64,000 bases of DNA, from the NCBI GenBank assembly GCA_000467715.1, contig AJFK01000293.1, forward strand, positions 1 to 64,000, given 5' to 3'. Source of the stretch: Hysterium pulicare CBS 123377 (Eukaryota; Ascomycota; Dothideomycetes; Hysteriales; Hysteriaceae). Below the pieces are notes generated by a model, which had not been told where the DNA came from, searched no databases, and was given only the letters and a program-made list of their open reading frames with translations. Below, piece by piece: positions 11,159-28,412 of the stretch; positions within the stretch are counted from its first letter, which is position 1, and every line of letters begins with the position of its first letter. Position numbers and translations under genes: made by a program.

Positions 11159-12534
11159 CTACTGCCATTTTTGCACCACCACTCCGCCACGCTTGAACTC
11201 GGCCATGTCACCCAACGTTGCTGTCTTATCTGTCAACTCCTTACTGGGAAACGTAGTCATCAAAGCATATGGTCGCTGGAGGCTAGCAGAGTTGGAGGCA
11301 TTGACGAAGGAATATACGTCTCCTATCGTGTGTGTCGTGTTGAAACGGGATTGAAGACGAGTGCCGTCACCTAACCGGATCTGGAGTGTAACCGTGGGTG
11401 CAGAATCGTTCACATTAACACTTGGTGTTGCAGCCGAGCTTGAAGCTGCTGTGCTACTGGCAGGTGCTGCTGATGCCGCGGGAGGTGGCGCCACCGAGGT
11501 TGCAGCTGGTGTTGGGCTTCCCAAACGTTGCCCAGAGCCCGAGAAGGGGACATATTTCCTCTTTGGTTTTTTGTAATCCTCGTCCTTGTGTGGATGAACC
11601 TCAACATCCACCTCCTGACCAGGCTCAACATTCAGAATATGTAGTGGAGCGTGACCGGTATTGATCATTTCCAAAGTCCGCGCATTTGCGGGGTCATCGT
11701 AACGGTATAGCTCGCCATCATCGACAGAAAACCCATCTCGCCAAAGGTGAAGCTCGCGATGGGCACGGGGAGTTGGCTGCGGGACGGTTGCAGTGGGGTC
11801 AGGAATAGCACGACTAGGAGCATCATCGCCACCAAGTGTCATTCCTGTTCCTCTAAAGCGGCTTGAAGGCTGCTCATCATCGCCACCGGGGCGGGGAATG
11901 TTTCTAGACTGTGTCAACTCCTTCTAGAATAAACAAAAAAGCTCCTCAACTTACTGTCTAGCCCGCTTCAAAATGTTATTAATGTGATCGCGCGGATTAC
12001 CAGCGTTTGGGTTCTGCACTGCGAGCCCGGACTTTTCGCCGCCAGCAAAGAAGTCTTGGTTTTCATCTTGGTAGTCTTCATCGGACTCATGATCTCCGTC
12101 GTCCCCATGAGCGTGTCCTTGTCCGGCTTGGCCTTGTATATCCTTTAACGTCCGCAGACCGCGCTGTGGAGCTTGTTGGCGAGAAGAACCCGGTTGCGTA
12201 GATGAAGAGGCGGTTGCAGCAGGCACTATATCACCTGCGAGAGTGCGACCACCGCCTGGATGTGCTGGGACCGCAGACGTTGATTCCGAAGGAGGTATGG
12301 GCTCGTCCTGGGCTCCGCCCGTCGCCATCTCTTCGAAGTACAGAGTTGCCGCACTTTCGATGTCCCAGTTGCTTGAGGCCAAATATCTTTCTGCCTAAGC
12401 AAAAGTCAGTGCTAAGTTCCAGCAAAGAGGCAGGTCTCTTCTCCAGGACTTACCTGTGCTGGAGCTAGGTCCGAGATGCCAGCAAACTGTGCAATCAGAG
12501 CATCACGTTCTGGTCCAGTGGGTGCGTTATTCAT
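11159..12534 (-). CDS. shp1: UBA-SEP-UBX protein, Cdc48/p97 cofactor (Shp1/p47)
   Basis: There are three exons: 12534-12454, 12394-11955 and 11903-11159. The introns have GTAAGT donors and TTAG or CTAG acceptors, and all joins are in phase, giving 421 residues, close to yeast Shp1 (423). The N-terminus (MNNAPTGPERDALIAQFAGI to about residue 45) is a UBA domain split by intron 1, followed by an acidic disordered linker. The SEP domain (LHLWRDGFSVDDGELYRYDD) lies near residues 225-285, and the UBX domain with its TTFPSK loop fills the last 80 residues. Shp1 recruits the Cdc48 ATPase to ubiquitinated substrates and is needed for membrane fusion, autophagy and protein phosphatase 1 regulation. 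It is divergent from the MIM1 gene. Confidence 0.93.
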
Positions 12535-13007
12535 AGCTGGATCAGCTTCCTTGGGAAATTAGAGAATAAGTTGTAGAAGGTTTGCAAATCCGGGGAGTCG
12601 AGCGTTGTAGAATTGGTGGGGTGTTAAAGTAGCTCTCGCGGCGGAGTGGCAGCCTGCCCTGCTACGTCCAAAGCTTATGCCTGCCCTCACGTGTGATTGG
12701 CTAAGGGGGCTGCCTTCACCATAACAGCTTCTGGAAGCCTCGTTCAATTCACCTACACAAAATTTACTCTCTCTAGCATACGAATTATCTACCATCACTC
12801 CAGTTTAATCTTAGATAAAGATTGGGCGTGACGGGTTGCCTTGCTCATCGAACTGAGGATTCCCTAGCGGCATCGGAATCACCCTCGCGCAGAGCCTCAA
12901 TCAACTAAAACCGTCCTCAGGCACGCAACCTCGGGAAGCCCAGATCCATTCATTGACGCCCTCCGACGGGCAGCAATATTGCTCCATCTATCTCAGCACC
13001 CTTCAGA
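12535..13007. other. Divergent promoter of the Shp1-like and MIM1 genes
   Basis: This 473-base spacer between divergent starts shows no coding frame. It should hold both promoters. Confidence 0.6.
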
Positions 13008-13572
13008 ATGGCAGGAAACTCTCCGCAAGGTCGAAACAACCTCTCCGAATCGGGCATCACCATCCCTTCCGACAGCGAGAATTATGACGCGAACCACGAA
13101 CTCTCATCGTCTCCGCCCTCATCTTCCAGCTCTCCTCTTATCCTATACTCTCCCCCAACATTCTGGGGCTTGTTGCGCGGTGCTGCGATCAACTTACTTC
13201 TTCCATTTGTCAATGGCTTGATGCTTGGTTTCGGAGAGCTTATTGCGAACGAGATGGCATTCAGACTAGGCTGGTCTGGAACGAAAGTACGTCTACGGAA
13301 TTCATTTCCCATTTCATTGGTCTACCCACCGGTGTCTTGATGCTATGCTGAGAACTTTGGCATCAATCGCCACTGAGCTTTCATCCATCTACCCGGAGAG
13401 CATCTGCTTTGTAGTAATTTCCGAACCCAATCTAACTCATTCTCTTCAGGTTTTCCCAACACATCGAGGCGATTCGAGGCGAGTGGGACCTGGCGTCGAG
13501 ATGCGAGCAGACCCTGTGGAGCGAAGAAGGAGAAGTGGTCAGGAATTGAACGCTTACACCAGTCTGGAGTGA
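13008..13572 (+). CDS. MIM1: Mitochondrial outer-membrane import factor Mim1 (Tom13)
   Basis: There are two exons, 13008-13286 and 13450-13572, with a 163-base intron (GTACGT donor, TCTTCAG acceptor) placed after WSGTK in phase 0, giving 133 residues. A Ser-rich N-terminal tail is followed by the single conserved membrane helix region (residues about 54-90), with LLRGAAINLLLPFVNGLMLG and FGELIANEMAFRLGW, the Mim1 signature. A basic C-terminal tail follows. Mim1 oligomerises in the mitochondrial outer membrane and inserts alpha-helical outer-membrane proteins, including TOM receptor subunits. It lies 389 bases upstream of OXA1 on the same strand. The C-terminal exon is less conserved in such proteins, so its exact end is slightly less certain. 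Confidence 0.9.
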
Positions 13573-13961
13573 TGGGATATAGGCCAAGGATCGATTGGAA
13601 AGGGCGGGAAATATAAGCACTTATTGGAAATGTATATAGACGGATTCTCCATGTTACAGTTCGTGGATATGCATCCGGTGCGTGTGAATGCCCGGCGTCT
13701 ATGGAGTTTGGCCATCCATTTAACGTGGAAGAAAACCTTGGAGATAGAACAACACTAAGAGCTCGCATACTATGAAATTCAACTCCATTGCACTGAAATG
13801 CACCAGAAACCAAAGAAACCAAATTAATTTAGCTGTCGAAGATCATTTTTCCCAATACATGCGCGTTTGGACTCAAATAGTTTTATGGATGGCCTGCCGT
13901 AGTTCGTCTTGGCGCCTGACAACTTTCATCCAGCTCCATCCAAAAATTCTAAACTACAACA
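13573..13961. other. MIM1-OXA1 intergenic spacer
   Basis: 389 bases holding the MIM1 3' end and the OXA1 promoter. No further gene was seen. Confidence 0.6.
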
Positions 13962-15610
13962 ATGATTCCAAGTAGAGGGCTAAAGCCCAACTTATTCTCT
14001 TCTTCGCTTTCTCGCCATTCATTATTTGCCCGTTCTAATGGATTTCGGAAGGTAAACCACGCCTCGCGTTTCCCAGACCCATGTCATCGACTTTGGGTGC
14101 TCTCAATCCAAAGTAGTTCAACTGCGGAATTGGACCTAACACTTTGACTCAATGGCTTCTATCAATTGACCCAGATATGCTAACTTGGATTATTCCATAG
14201 TTCTCCTCCCTTCCACAGCGAAGCGCCTCTCTCTCCACCTCAACATCGCAATACAAGCCCATAAACCCCCTTCAATCCACCCGCTGGAGAACCACCAAGC
14301 TCGCCGCACCAACTCTCCTCTCCACCGCCTCCAGCATCCGCTTCAATTCCAATGCCACCTACCCAGCCACTTCAAACGTGACGACGCAAACCCCGGAGCT
14401 CCAGCCCGACAACTTCACGCCCACCGAATTGCCCTCCCTCCTAACCTCCCTCCCCCCAGACACACTCGGCTACCTGAAGTCCCTCGGATTAGATTACGGC
14501 TGGGGCCCAACCAGCATCATTCAATGGCTACTCGAGCACGTTCACGTCTACAGCGAGTTACCATGGGGCGCCTCCATCATCACAACCACGATCCTCATCC
14601 GTATGAGTATCTTCTACTTCTACATCCGACAGGCAGACAACTCAGCAAAAATGTCCGCACTGATGCCCGTGACGAATTCGCTTCGAGAAAGGATGGTGAA
14701 GGCTGGGATGGAGGGCCGCAAAGACGAGGCTTTAGCCTTGAAAAACGAACAGAGTCAGATCTACAAGGACGCGGGCATCGGCTTCCTCAAGGGTTTCACG
14801 GGACCTATGCTTCAAATGTTCTTAGGATTCGGAGCATTTAGGTTGCTTAGAGGCATGGCGACCCTGCCTGTGCCGGGCATGCTAGACGGCGGGTTTCTCT
14901 GGTTTACAGATCTGACGGTTTCGGATCCATACATGGTGCTTCCGTTCATAACTGGCGGAATAATGCATCTCATCGGAAGGGTGCGCGATCCCCCCATCTC
15001 CCCAAAACGCACCGAACAATCAACTAACCGCATCCTCTCACAGTTCGGCGGCGAGTCCGGCTCCATGGCTCTAAAGCCCTCCCAACAAGCTATCTTCCTC
15101 TACGTCCTCCCCTGCGTCCTCACCTTCATCTCCCTCTGGATGCCCGCAGCGCTCCAACTCTCCTTCGTAACAACTTCCTGCCTCGGCGCCTTCCAAGCCC
15201 TCTTCTTCAAAAGCAAATCCATCCGCAAATGGTTGCGAATCGCCCCTTTACCACCCAGGAACGTCATGAACGGAACACAAACCCCTACCATCGACGTAAA
15301 TGGTGTAAGAAAGGCGCCACCTGTCGTGCCTAAGCTGAGGAAACGAGTAAGTCCTTCACCGAAGGGCGCCCCGGGAATCAAGTATCAAGCTCCTGGGAAG
15401 GGCGCGAGCGCTGGGAAGGAGCCGAGCGGAGAGAAGAAAGGCTTTGTTGCTCAGAAGAGGGCGGATTTGAGTACTTGGTGGACGGATGTTACGGGGAGGG
15501 CTGGGGTTAGTCAAGCGGCGAAGCGGAAAGAGGAGTTCAAGAGGAGGGCAGAGGAGTATGAGAAGAAGCGGTTAGAGGAGATGGAGAATCAAAGATGGGG
15601 AGGGAGGTAG
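13962..15610 (+). CDS. OXA1: Mitochondrial inner-membrane insertase Oxa1
   Basis: I read three exons: 13962-14051, 14201-14980 and 15044-15610, giving 478 residues. Intron 1 has donor GTAAAC, branch GCTAAC and acceptor CATAG. Intron 2 (63 bases, a multiple of three) has GTGCGC, CTAAC and TCACAG. Removing intron 2 restores the family sequence HLIGR-FGGESG. The N-terminus is a basic, Ser-rich mitochondrial presequence (MIPSRGLKPNLFSSSLSRH). The YidC/Oxa1 core has WGASIITTTILIRMSIFY, a charged matrix loop and several further membrane helices. A long basic C-terminal tail (from about residue 380) fits the ribosome-binding tail of Oxa1. Oxa1 inserts mitochondrially encoded and some imported proteins into the inner membrane. 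Its neighbour MIM1 serves the outer membrane. Confidence 0.92.
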
Positions 15611-16515
15611 CGAGGTTTAGAATATTATTGGCATTTGTATAGTATGTGTAGAAGACTTCCAAGATATGTGTTTTTACCTTGTTGTAGATGTCTCTCTTCT
15701 TCCCTTCGATTTTGTGGACGTGGATAGAGGAGGGTTGGTGGGGTGAATGTATAAGTAGTACAGTATTAGAATACTTCCATCACACATCATACCTGAACAT
15801 CAGAATCGCAAAAGTTCAGGAAGTCTTCTTTTTATCATTCAATTCAATGCATCCATTAGCCCTAGTTTCTCCCCCGTACCCAGCACCCTATACGCATTCC
15901 ATACTCGGAAGTAGAAGCTCCATCGAAGCAAATACCACAAACCATACACAGCAAACACCATCCTATTCTGCATGCCATAGAAGTACAGGAGTGTAAAGAG
16001 CAAAGGAAAAAAGCAAAGCAAGAGCAGCTGACCCCCCTTCATGGATGTCTATGCCACGAGGGTGAAGAAGCTGCCCAGCGGGAAATCCAGAATGCAAAGT
16101 ATAATAGGGGAGGAAGGAAATTGCCCGCGGAGGGGATGCAAAGATGCCAGTGTAGAAAAGTAAAATGTGTAAGATGTGTATTTGTAAAGGTGAAGTGCAG
16201 TGCAAGTGAGTACCTAAACAGCAATGATGAAAAAAGGTCAGATAAAGCAGGAAAAACAGAGTCTAAAGGTACAGAAAAGTCGTTTTGGAGGAGGAAAGTT
16301 TGGGGTCGGGGCATCTTTTACTCGTTTCACGGGTCGTGGATTTTGCATGGGTTGCCGTTGACGCCGACCGAGTGGATGATTTCCCTGTGCCTGTAAACGC
16401 CGGTTGGAAAAGCAAGAATTGTGTGTTGGAACTGAGAGAGGGAAGGTAGGTAAAGTAGCGGGTTAAAGGATTGAGCACCGAGAGACGCTATCTATGAAGG
16501 CGAGTTAGAAAGGTA
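15611..16515. other. Convergent 3' spacer of OXA1 and the KDM5 gene
   Basis: About 900 bases between converging stop codons, with no supported gene. Frames on the minus strand here are Phe/Leu-rich and look like non-coding composition. Confidence 0.55.
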
Positions 16516-23069
<6,554 letters not shown>

Positions 23070-24370
23070 ATGGACAAGCCGATTCCTGCCTTTTACTGCT
23101 GCTATTTGCTTCGCTCGAAAAATCACCGATCTTACTACATCGGCTCCACGCCGAACCCTGCAAGAAGGCTAGGTCAGCACAATGGCGACAGCAAGGGCGG
23201 AGCGAAGCACACGTCTTTTGAGAAATCAAGGCCTTGGTACTTCTTCCCTATCTTACTTGTGACGTATTTGAGAGGCTCATAATCTACTTCAGGGAGATGA
23301 CTTGCATCGTGACGGGCTTTCAATCGAAATTTGCTGCCCTGCAGTTTGAGTATGTCTCAATACTTCTTCTAGAACCCTGTGCGAACCCGATGAGACGTCT
23401 TTTGGACTAGACTGAACAATGTAGGTGGAGTTGGCAAAACACTCACTTGACCCGCCATATAGATAAGACCGAACGTGAAGCGCGAATGGAGAAAATGCGC
23501 ATCAAAAACTCCAAAGCAAATCCGTTACTAGCAGCTGTGCCGGTAGGATCATCGGGATCCATCGTAAAACCACCAAGGCGGCGCGGACAGCAACCGCCAA
23601 AATCCCTCCAGGCTAGATTGGAAAACTTGCATTACCTCCTCGGTGTAAATAGTTTCGCTCGTTGGCCTCTGCAACTCAAGTTCTTCGCTCCCGATGTTTT
23701 CCAGAAATGGGAAGAACTTGCGGCAAGTTCTAATAAGAAACTCCAACGTAGTATCACAATTGATCTCGTGCGACCAAGCCTAGACAAGAACACATCGGCC
23801 ACCGATCTACAGGCGTCAAAGATACCGGAAGCTATCTGGGCGATCAAAGTTGGATACGAAGACAGTAAAAATCATCTTGAGAAGGGTAGATCAGTTCTTG
23901 GGAATGGACCATCTCTCTTTTGCGCCATTTGTAAAGGAGCGATGGACCATTCAAAAACTTTGGTTCTCTTGTGTCCGATGGAAGGCTGTCAGTCAGTGTC
24001 CCACTTGACTTGCCTTGCACGCTCTTTTCTTAGGCAAAACGATGATAAAGACGCGATCTTGCCGATGAAAGGCAAATGTCCAAGCTGTCACAATGATCTA
24101 GAATGGCAAATGCTTCTCAAAGAGCTCAGCCTTCGTGCTCGTGGTCAGAAAGAGGTTGAAGATCTTTTCAAATCTCGGAAACCGAGAGGAGAAACTATTA
24201 GTGTCAATGGAAAAGTAGCACCAGCTGTTTCAATCGCCGTGCAAGAGCATGAAACCGACGGCACAGATTCGGAAGATGACGGCTGGGTATTCCGCGTAGA
24301 TGATGCGGAGGAAGAAGCAGGTCCTCAAGAAGATGCAATTAGCGACAGCTCTGGCATTTGGTCTGACTGA
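23070..24370 (+). CDS. SLX1: Structure-specific endonuclease subunit Slx1
   Basis: There are three exons: 23070-23236, 23293-23349 and 23425-24370. Introns of 56 and 75 bases (GTACTT...TTCAG and GTATGT...TGTAG) join in phase to give 389 residues. The GIY-YIG nuclease domain fills the first 80 residues ([20 protein letters not shown], then ARRLGQHNG and [20 protein letters not shown]). The middle is basic. The C-terminal zinc-binding RING/PHD-like domain shows [24 protein letters not shown] and [10 protein letters not shown]. An acidic tail ends the protein. With Slx4, Slx1 cuts branched DNA such as Holliday junctions and replication forks. ATG 23070 directly precedes DKPIPAFY; no ATG lies further upstream in frame. 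Its stop is only 48 bases from that of the convergent thymidylate kinase gene. Confidence 0.92.
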
Positions 24371-24418
24371 GGATATGGAAGAACGGGTACCATCTATTCT
24401 TTATCAGGCACGAAAGTG

Positions 24419-25253
24419 TCACCAAGGTTGTACAAACCGAAGCGGCAAGTTATGAGAGTCGACCGCCTCCATGGCCTTCAATACCTCCCGGCGTACGCTA
24501 CTCTGAACTTCTTCGAGGGACACACTAGCATCGATCCTTACAAAGTCATCCTTCTCCGATGAGGACATCAAAATCTTGAATAGCTCTCGTACTCGGTCTT
24601 GCATTAATTTGGTTTCATACTTCTCCTCTCCGAAACCGCCACGTTTTGCCGCAGCTTCGGCGGATATGTCCAGGAAGATGCAGACGTCAGGCCGGGGAAG
24701 CCCTTCTTCGGGATGGCGAGCCCATTTCAGATCTAAAGACGGATTATGCTTCGCAGCAGAGTAGACACATCCGGAATAATAGTAGCGATCAATGACAATT
24801 GTAATTCCAGACTGCAAGTCTGCTTCAATAGATTTCCTGTTCGAGGTCAACTGCCAAACGCTTCTCAGTGGTCTCAGCAACTTACGCTGCTTCCCATCGA
24901 TTCGCTGAAAATAACAAATGAATGACATGATCTTCCTGTTCGCTTTGACCTTTGAGGTAATTGCTGATCATCTGTCCAATAGGTGTGCTCCTGTCTGTAT
25001 GGAGTTTGGTCAGCTCTTTGGTTGCTTGAATATGCCCGCAGCAAGGGGCCAATGCATTCATTTTGGGTGACTTCATCTCACTCGTTCAACTTGTACAATC
25101 TCAGACTGCGTGTATCAAGGGATTTTCATTACCTGGGAATCTCATGTGCCTAACTTTGTGGCCATCTGCCTGCAGGCTTTTCACGAGACCTTCACACTGA
25201 GTCGATTTTCCGGCCCGATCCAGTCCCTCAAACACGATGAGTTTACCACGCAT
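24419..25253 (-). CDS. CDC8: Thymidylate kinase (dTMP kinase)
   Basis: There are three exons: 25253-25133, 24994-24886 and 24836-24419. The joins are in phase, with donors GTAATG and GTAAGT and both acceptors ending CAG, giving 215 residues, the normal length. The P-loop is at the N-terminus (IVFEGLDRAGKSTQCE). A TPIGQMISNYL segment, the dTMP-binding region LLFSANRWE and the DR motif IVIDRYYYSGCVYSAAK follow, with the lid region EEKYETKLMQDRVRE after that. The enzyme phosphorylates dTMP to dTDP for DNA synthesis. The frame is open further upstream but begins with GTG, and the only in-frame ATG immediately precedes the P-loop, so 25253 is the start. Its 3' end almost touches SLX1. Confidence 0.93.
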
Positions 25254-25992
25254 CTTGAGCCTGCGTGATATGTTGGAGGTTGAATTGAGGAACGAGGGAC
25301 GAGATCGTCGGATGCGAGTGGCGGTGGTTGATCTAACCAAAGCTAGCCAAGCGAGACAACTCTTTGACTTCACATCAACTTCCCAACATCAACACCATCA
25401 TCTCTGCTTTGAAAGAGTGGCTCATATTAAGTCTCCCAACTTCTGCTTGTTGGGCAGATCGCGTGTTATTCAATAGTGTTGTTCGTCGGTCTTAATGACA
25501 GTTCACCTGGGTACAATGGCATCAGGCGTTTGTCTCAATAGAGGCATCAACTATGGTGTCAATAATGGTATCTTACGGCTCTTCTGTCATGTGTGAAGGT
25601 CAGTTGGCGTTTATCATAGTCGTTTTAATTTCATATTGTAGAGTTTGATTGTGCAGAATTGTGGTCAATGAGGCAGTCCAAGTCACGTCATCTGGCGGTG
25701 TGCTCTTAAGTGAAGTGAAGTGAGATACCAACTCAATGCCATTATTTTCAATAGCCCTTCACTTGTACGTCACGCAATCTGCTTACATCATAGCTGCTCT
25801 TCTTCCAAAACATAAACACCGTCTCTTCTCTGACTTTCTTCCTCACTACAACCACCATCTACGACTTCATTCTACCACCACCTTCAGTTCCCAAAGTCAG
25901 ATTCTCTTTACCCTGTTTCCACAGCCATCTTGAGCTGTGAGACGTCCTTGAAATCAACTTTCCGTCCTTAACCTTGGAAAGACCGTGTGAAG
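25254..25992. other. Divergent spacer with long leader
   Basis: About 740 bases between the thymidylate kinase start and the next rightward gene. A 65-codon frame at 25736-25933 begins with ATG and ends just before the gene. It may be an upstream reading frame in the leader, but its composition (Leu/His/Phe-rich) is not persuasive as a gene. Confidence 0.45.
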
Positions 25993-28128
25993 ATGACAGG
26001 GCCTACATTTAGCAGAGTTGCTGTACAGCTTCTGTTTCTGGCCTTCTCCGCACTGATGTATCATGAAGCTGGATGGATAGTCTGCCCAGTTGCCTTTTCT
26101 ATCGTATGTTTCTCACATTGCGTCATTCCAGGTTGTTTCCTAACTCATATGTGTTAATAGTTGGCTCTACTCATTTCCGAAGACCTTGCATATCTCATAT
26201 TCGGGTCCGCTGTTGGTCCCATAGGCTCATTGTGGCTCGATCTGGCTCCCGAAAACATCTGGATGGCTACTATTGTACTCTTGTTTGGCCTATTCATCCT
26301 CAGTCTCCCATGCATCCTCCTCATAACACCGAAGATCCAAGAGCCTCCGCCCCAAGAGCTAAGTCCACCGCCACCTGAAGCAACCTCTTGCCACAAGATA
26401 TACGATCCCCTCGATGCCCCAGCAACTCGATTCTTCGGCCCTGGTCACGTATACTTTGATCCTAAATCATCGGCTGGTTATCAAACTTCTTACCAATCGA
26501 CCAGCTACGGCAATAGTTCGACAGCTTACTCATTACCGAGCCGAGATTTCGGATTGCTCAAGAGCTGCGGTCCACGTGAGGCTGCATATGCTCGTTCTCA
26601 TGTCTACGCTGCACCAATGCCCCAGAGACCAGACCCAGGCATTGAGTTCTACCTCGAGATGAAGGCCAAAGCTGCGCAGTCTCTTCTGGCCAAGGAGGAG
26701 GAGCAATCACATCAGTTTTCCCCAGATCCAAACATCGGTGTCACATATCTACCAATACTTCACGGAATGCGTGGCAAGCCTGGAGCCATTGGCACTTTCC
26801 ACCCTCTCATGCAACCAGCCCCCAAGCCTTCCTCACAGCCTGGGCCAGGGGGAGTGGGCTCTGGGGCTTTCTGGCCGTCCTACCCAACCCAGTTGGGCTC
26901 TGGGAACGGACCACAGAGTGCTGCGCCTCCTTCCGGCCATGGCTCTCCCTCTCCTTTCCATCCTGTCTCGAATCCTGGTGCCCAGCAAGGTCCCCAGTCT
27001 GCGAGCGGCCCATCCCAGGGTGGTGCTCCCTTCACACCTGCTCCCGGCCCCCAAACGAGCTCTGGACCCGGCCCACAACTTCCTGCTGCTCCTGGAACAG
27101 GACCGCTGGCGGGCCCATCTTCTGTGGGCTCTGCTGGCGGTCCTGTTGCCGCTCCCGCTCCAGAACCCGCAAAACAAACTGGCCCCACACAGCAGCTTGC
27201 TGTACCTACCCTTTTCAAGGCCAAGCGAGTGGGCAAGAACGGTGAGGCTGTAGCAAAGAGGCTGGCTATTTTGCTCGAGATCACCTACAAGCTGGAACAG
27301 GCTATCGCCAATGCTGGCATTTGGGATTCTCTTGCGGACGCCACGGAAGTTGAGAGCCAGATCACCTTCATCCTCAGAGCCTGGGACTCCCTGACCAAAT
27401 CGGACCCCAAGGACTTGATGAGGCGGAACTACTCGCTCTTGTGCCTCCGCCTCGCTGCTCTCCAGTCCCGCCTCCTAGCTGAGAAGTGGGTCCCTAATAC
27501 ATCCAGCGTCTACCGCACGTGGGTGTCTGTGGTTCACCAGCTTGCAGATCTGAGCCAAAAGTCTTTGGATCTAGCTTGTGAGACTGGCACCTACTATGAT
27601 CCAGACTTCCGTGGCGATGCCAACCCTCTACTCTGGATCAAGACCACAAAGGATCTGAGCTCTCGTCGCCCAGCACTCGTCGAGTGCGTCCAGACTCTCT
27701 GCGGTGTCCTCCCGGTCAATAATGACCAATCCAAAGCTCCTGCCAAAATGCCGTCCGTTGACGGCCTCATCACTCTCGAACATCCGGCGGACCAGGTCCG
27801 TCATGCCGCTTTCCGGATCCGCCATCTGATGGAAGCTGCCCGGTACTGGGCCAGTGTGGCTGGTGGAGAGAGCCGGAAACCATTCCTGGAGAAGGTGCGG
27901 CCGCACATTGCGGATTGGTTTGCTGGCTTGAAGGAGGTGTGGGACGTGGCGCTCAAGGAGCAGAAGCTGGATGATGCGTTCAAGGCTCAGCTAAAGAATC
28001 TCGAAAGCAGATTGACAACGTTGGATGACGTCTTCGAGAAAGATGATAATGTTGTCACTGCTCAGCACATGAACTCGCTGGACCAGCACAAGAATGAGGC
28101 ACTTCGTCGACAGGCTTGGGAGACTTGA
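25993..28128 (+). CDS. Hypothetical membrane protein with Pro/Gly-rich linker
   Basis: There are two exons, 25993-26103 and 26161-28128. The 57-base intron (GTATGT, CTAAC, TAATAG) lies between codons, giving 692 residues. The N-terminus has about three hydrophobic segments (VAVQLLFLAFSALMYH, LALLISEDLAYLIFG and MATIVLLFGLFILSLPCILL), so it is likely membrane-anchored. A cytosolic-type Tyr/Ser-rich stretch is followed by a long Pro/Gly/Ala/Ser-rich linker (about 235-390). The C-terminal 300 residues (from about FKAKRVGKNGEAVAKRL) look folded, helical and charged. I do not recognise the family. The two-part plan could be a membrane-tethered scaffold, but no function can be assigned from sequence. 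Confidence 0.8.
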
Positions 28129-28412
28129 GGTAGTTGGCGGGTACTGGCATTATGGCTTTCTCTTTCTTTCTTCTTTCTCGGGACTAGGCATTTAGATTTC
28201 CTTTCTGTAGTATACTTTAGGCTCAGTCCCTAGCTTCAATGCCAACATAATGATCATGCATACTCTACTCTCCTCTTAATCTAGGTGCCTAAATCCCTTA
28301 AAGATTTTTTTCTTAGAATATCTTCTTTAAAAGATAAGATTATCCTTAAGTTCTTTTCTCTACTACTCTTAAGCAGAATTTAACTCTTCTCTTATCCTTC
28401 TATACACTCCTT
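28129..28412. other. Pyrimidine-rich spacer before the repeat array
   Basis: The plus strand is strongly C+T-rich with runs such as tttctctttctttcttctttc (28156 on). This region holds the 3' end of the preceding gene and no reading frame. Confidence 0.5.

Noticed and set aside
25254-25373. N-terminal extension of thymidylate kinase resembling a mitochondrial presequence
   Set aside because: The extended frame begins with GTG and the first in-frame ATG is at 25253, which gives the standard 215-residue enzyme.
26738-27253. 171-codon plus-strand frame and several minus-strand frames
   Set aside because: They are shadows of the Pro/Gly-rich linker in the 25993-28128 gene, where GC-rich codons keep other frames open.
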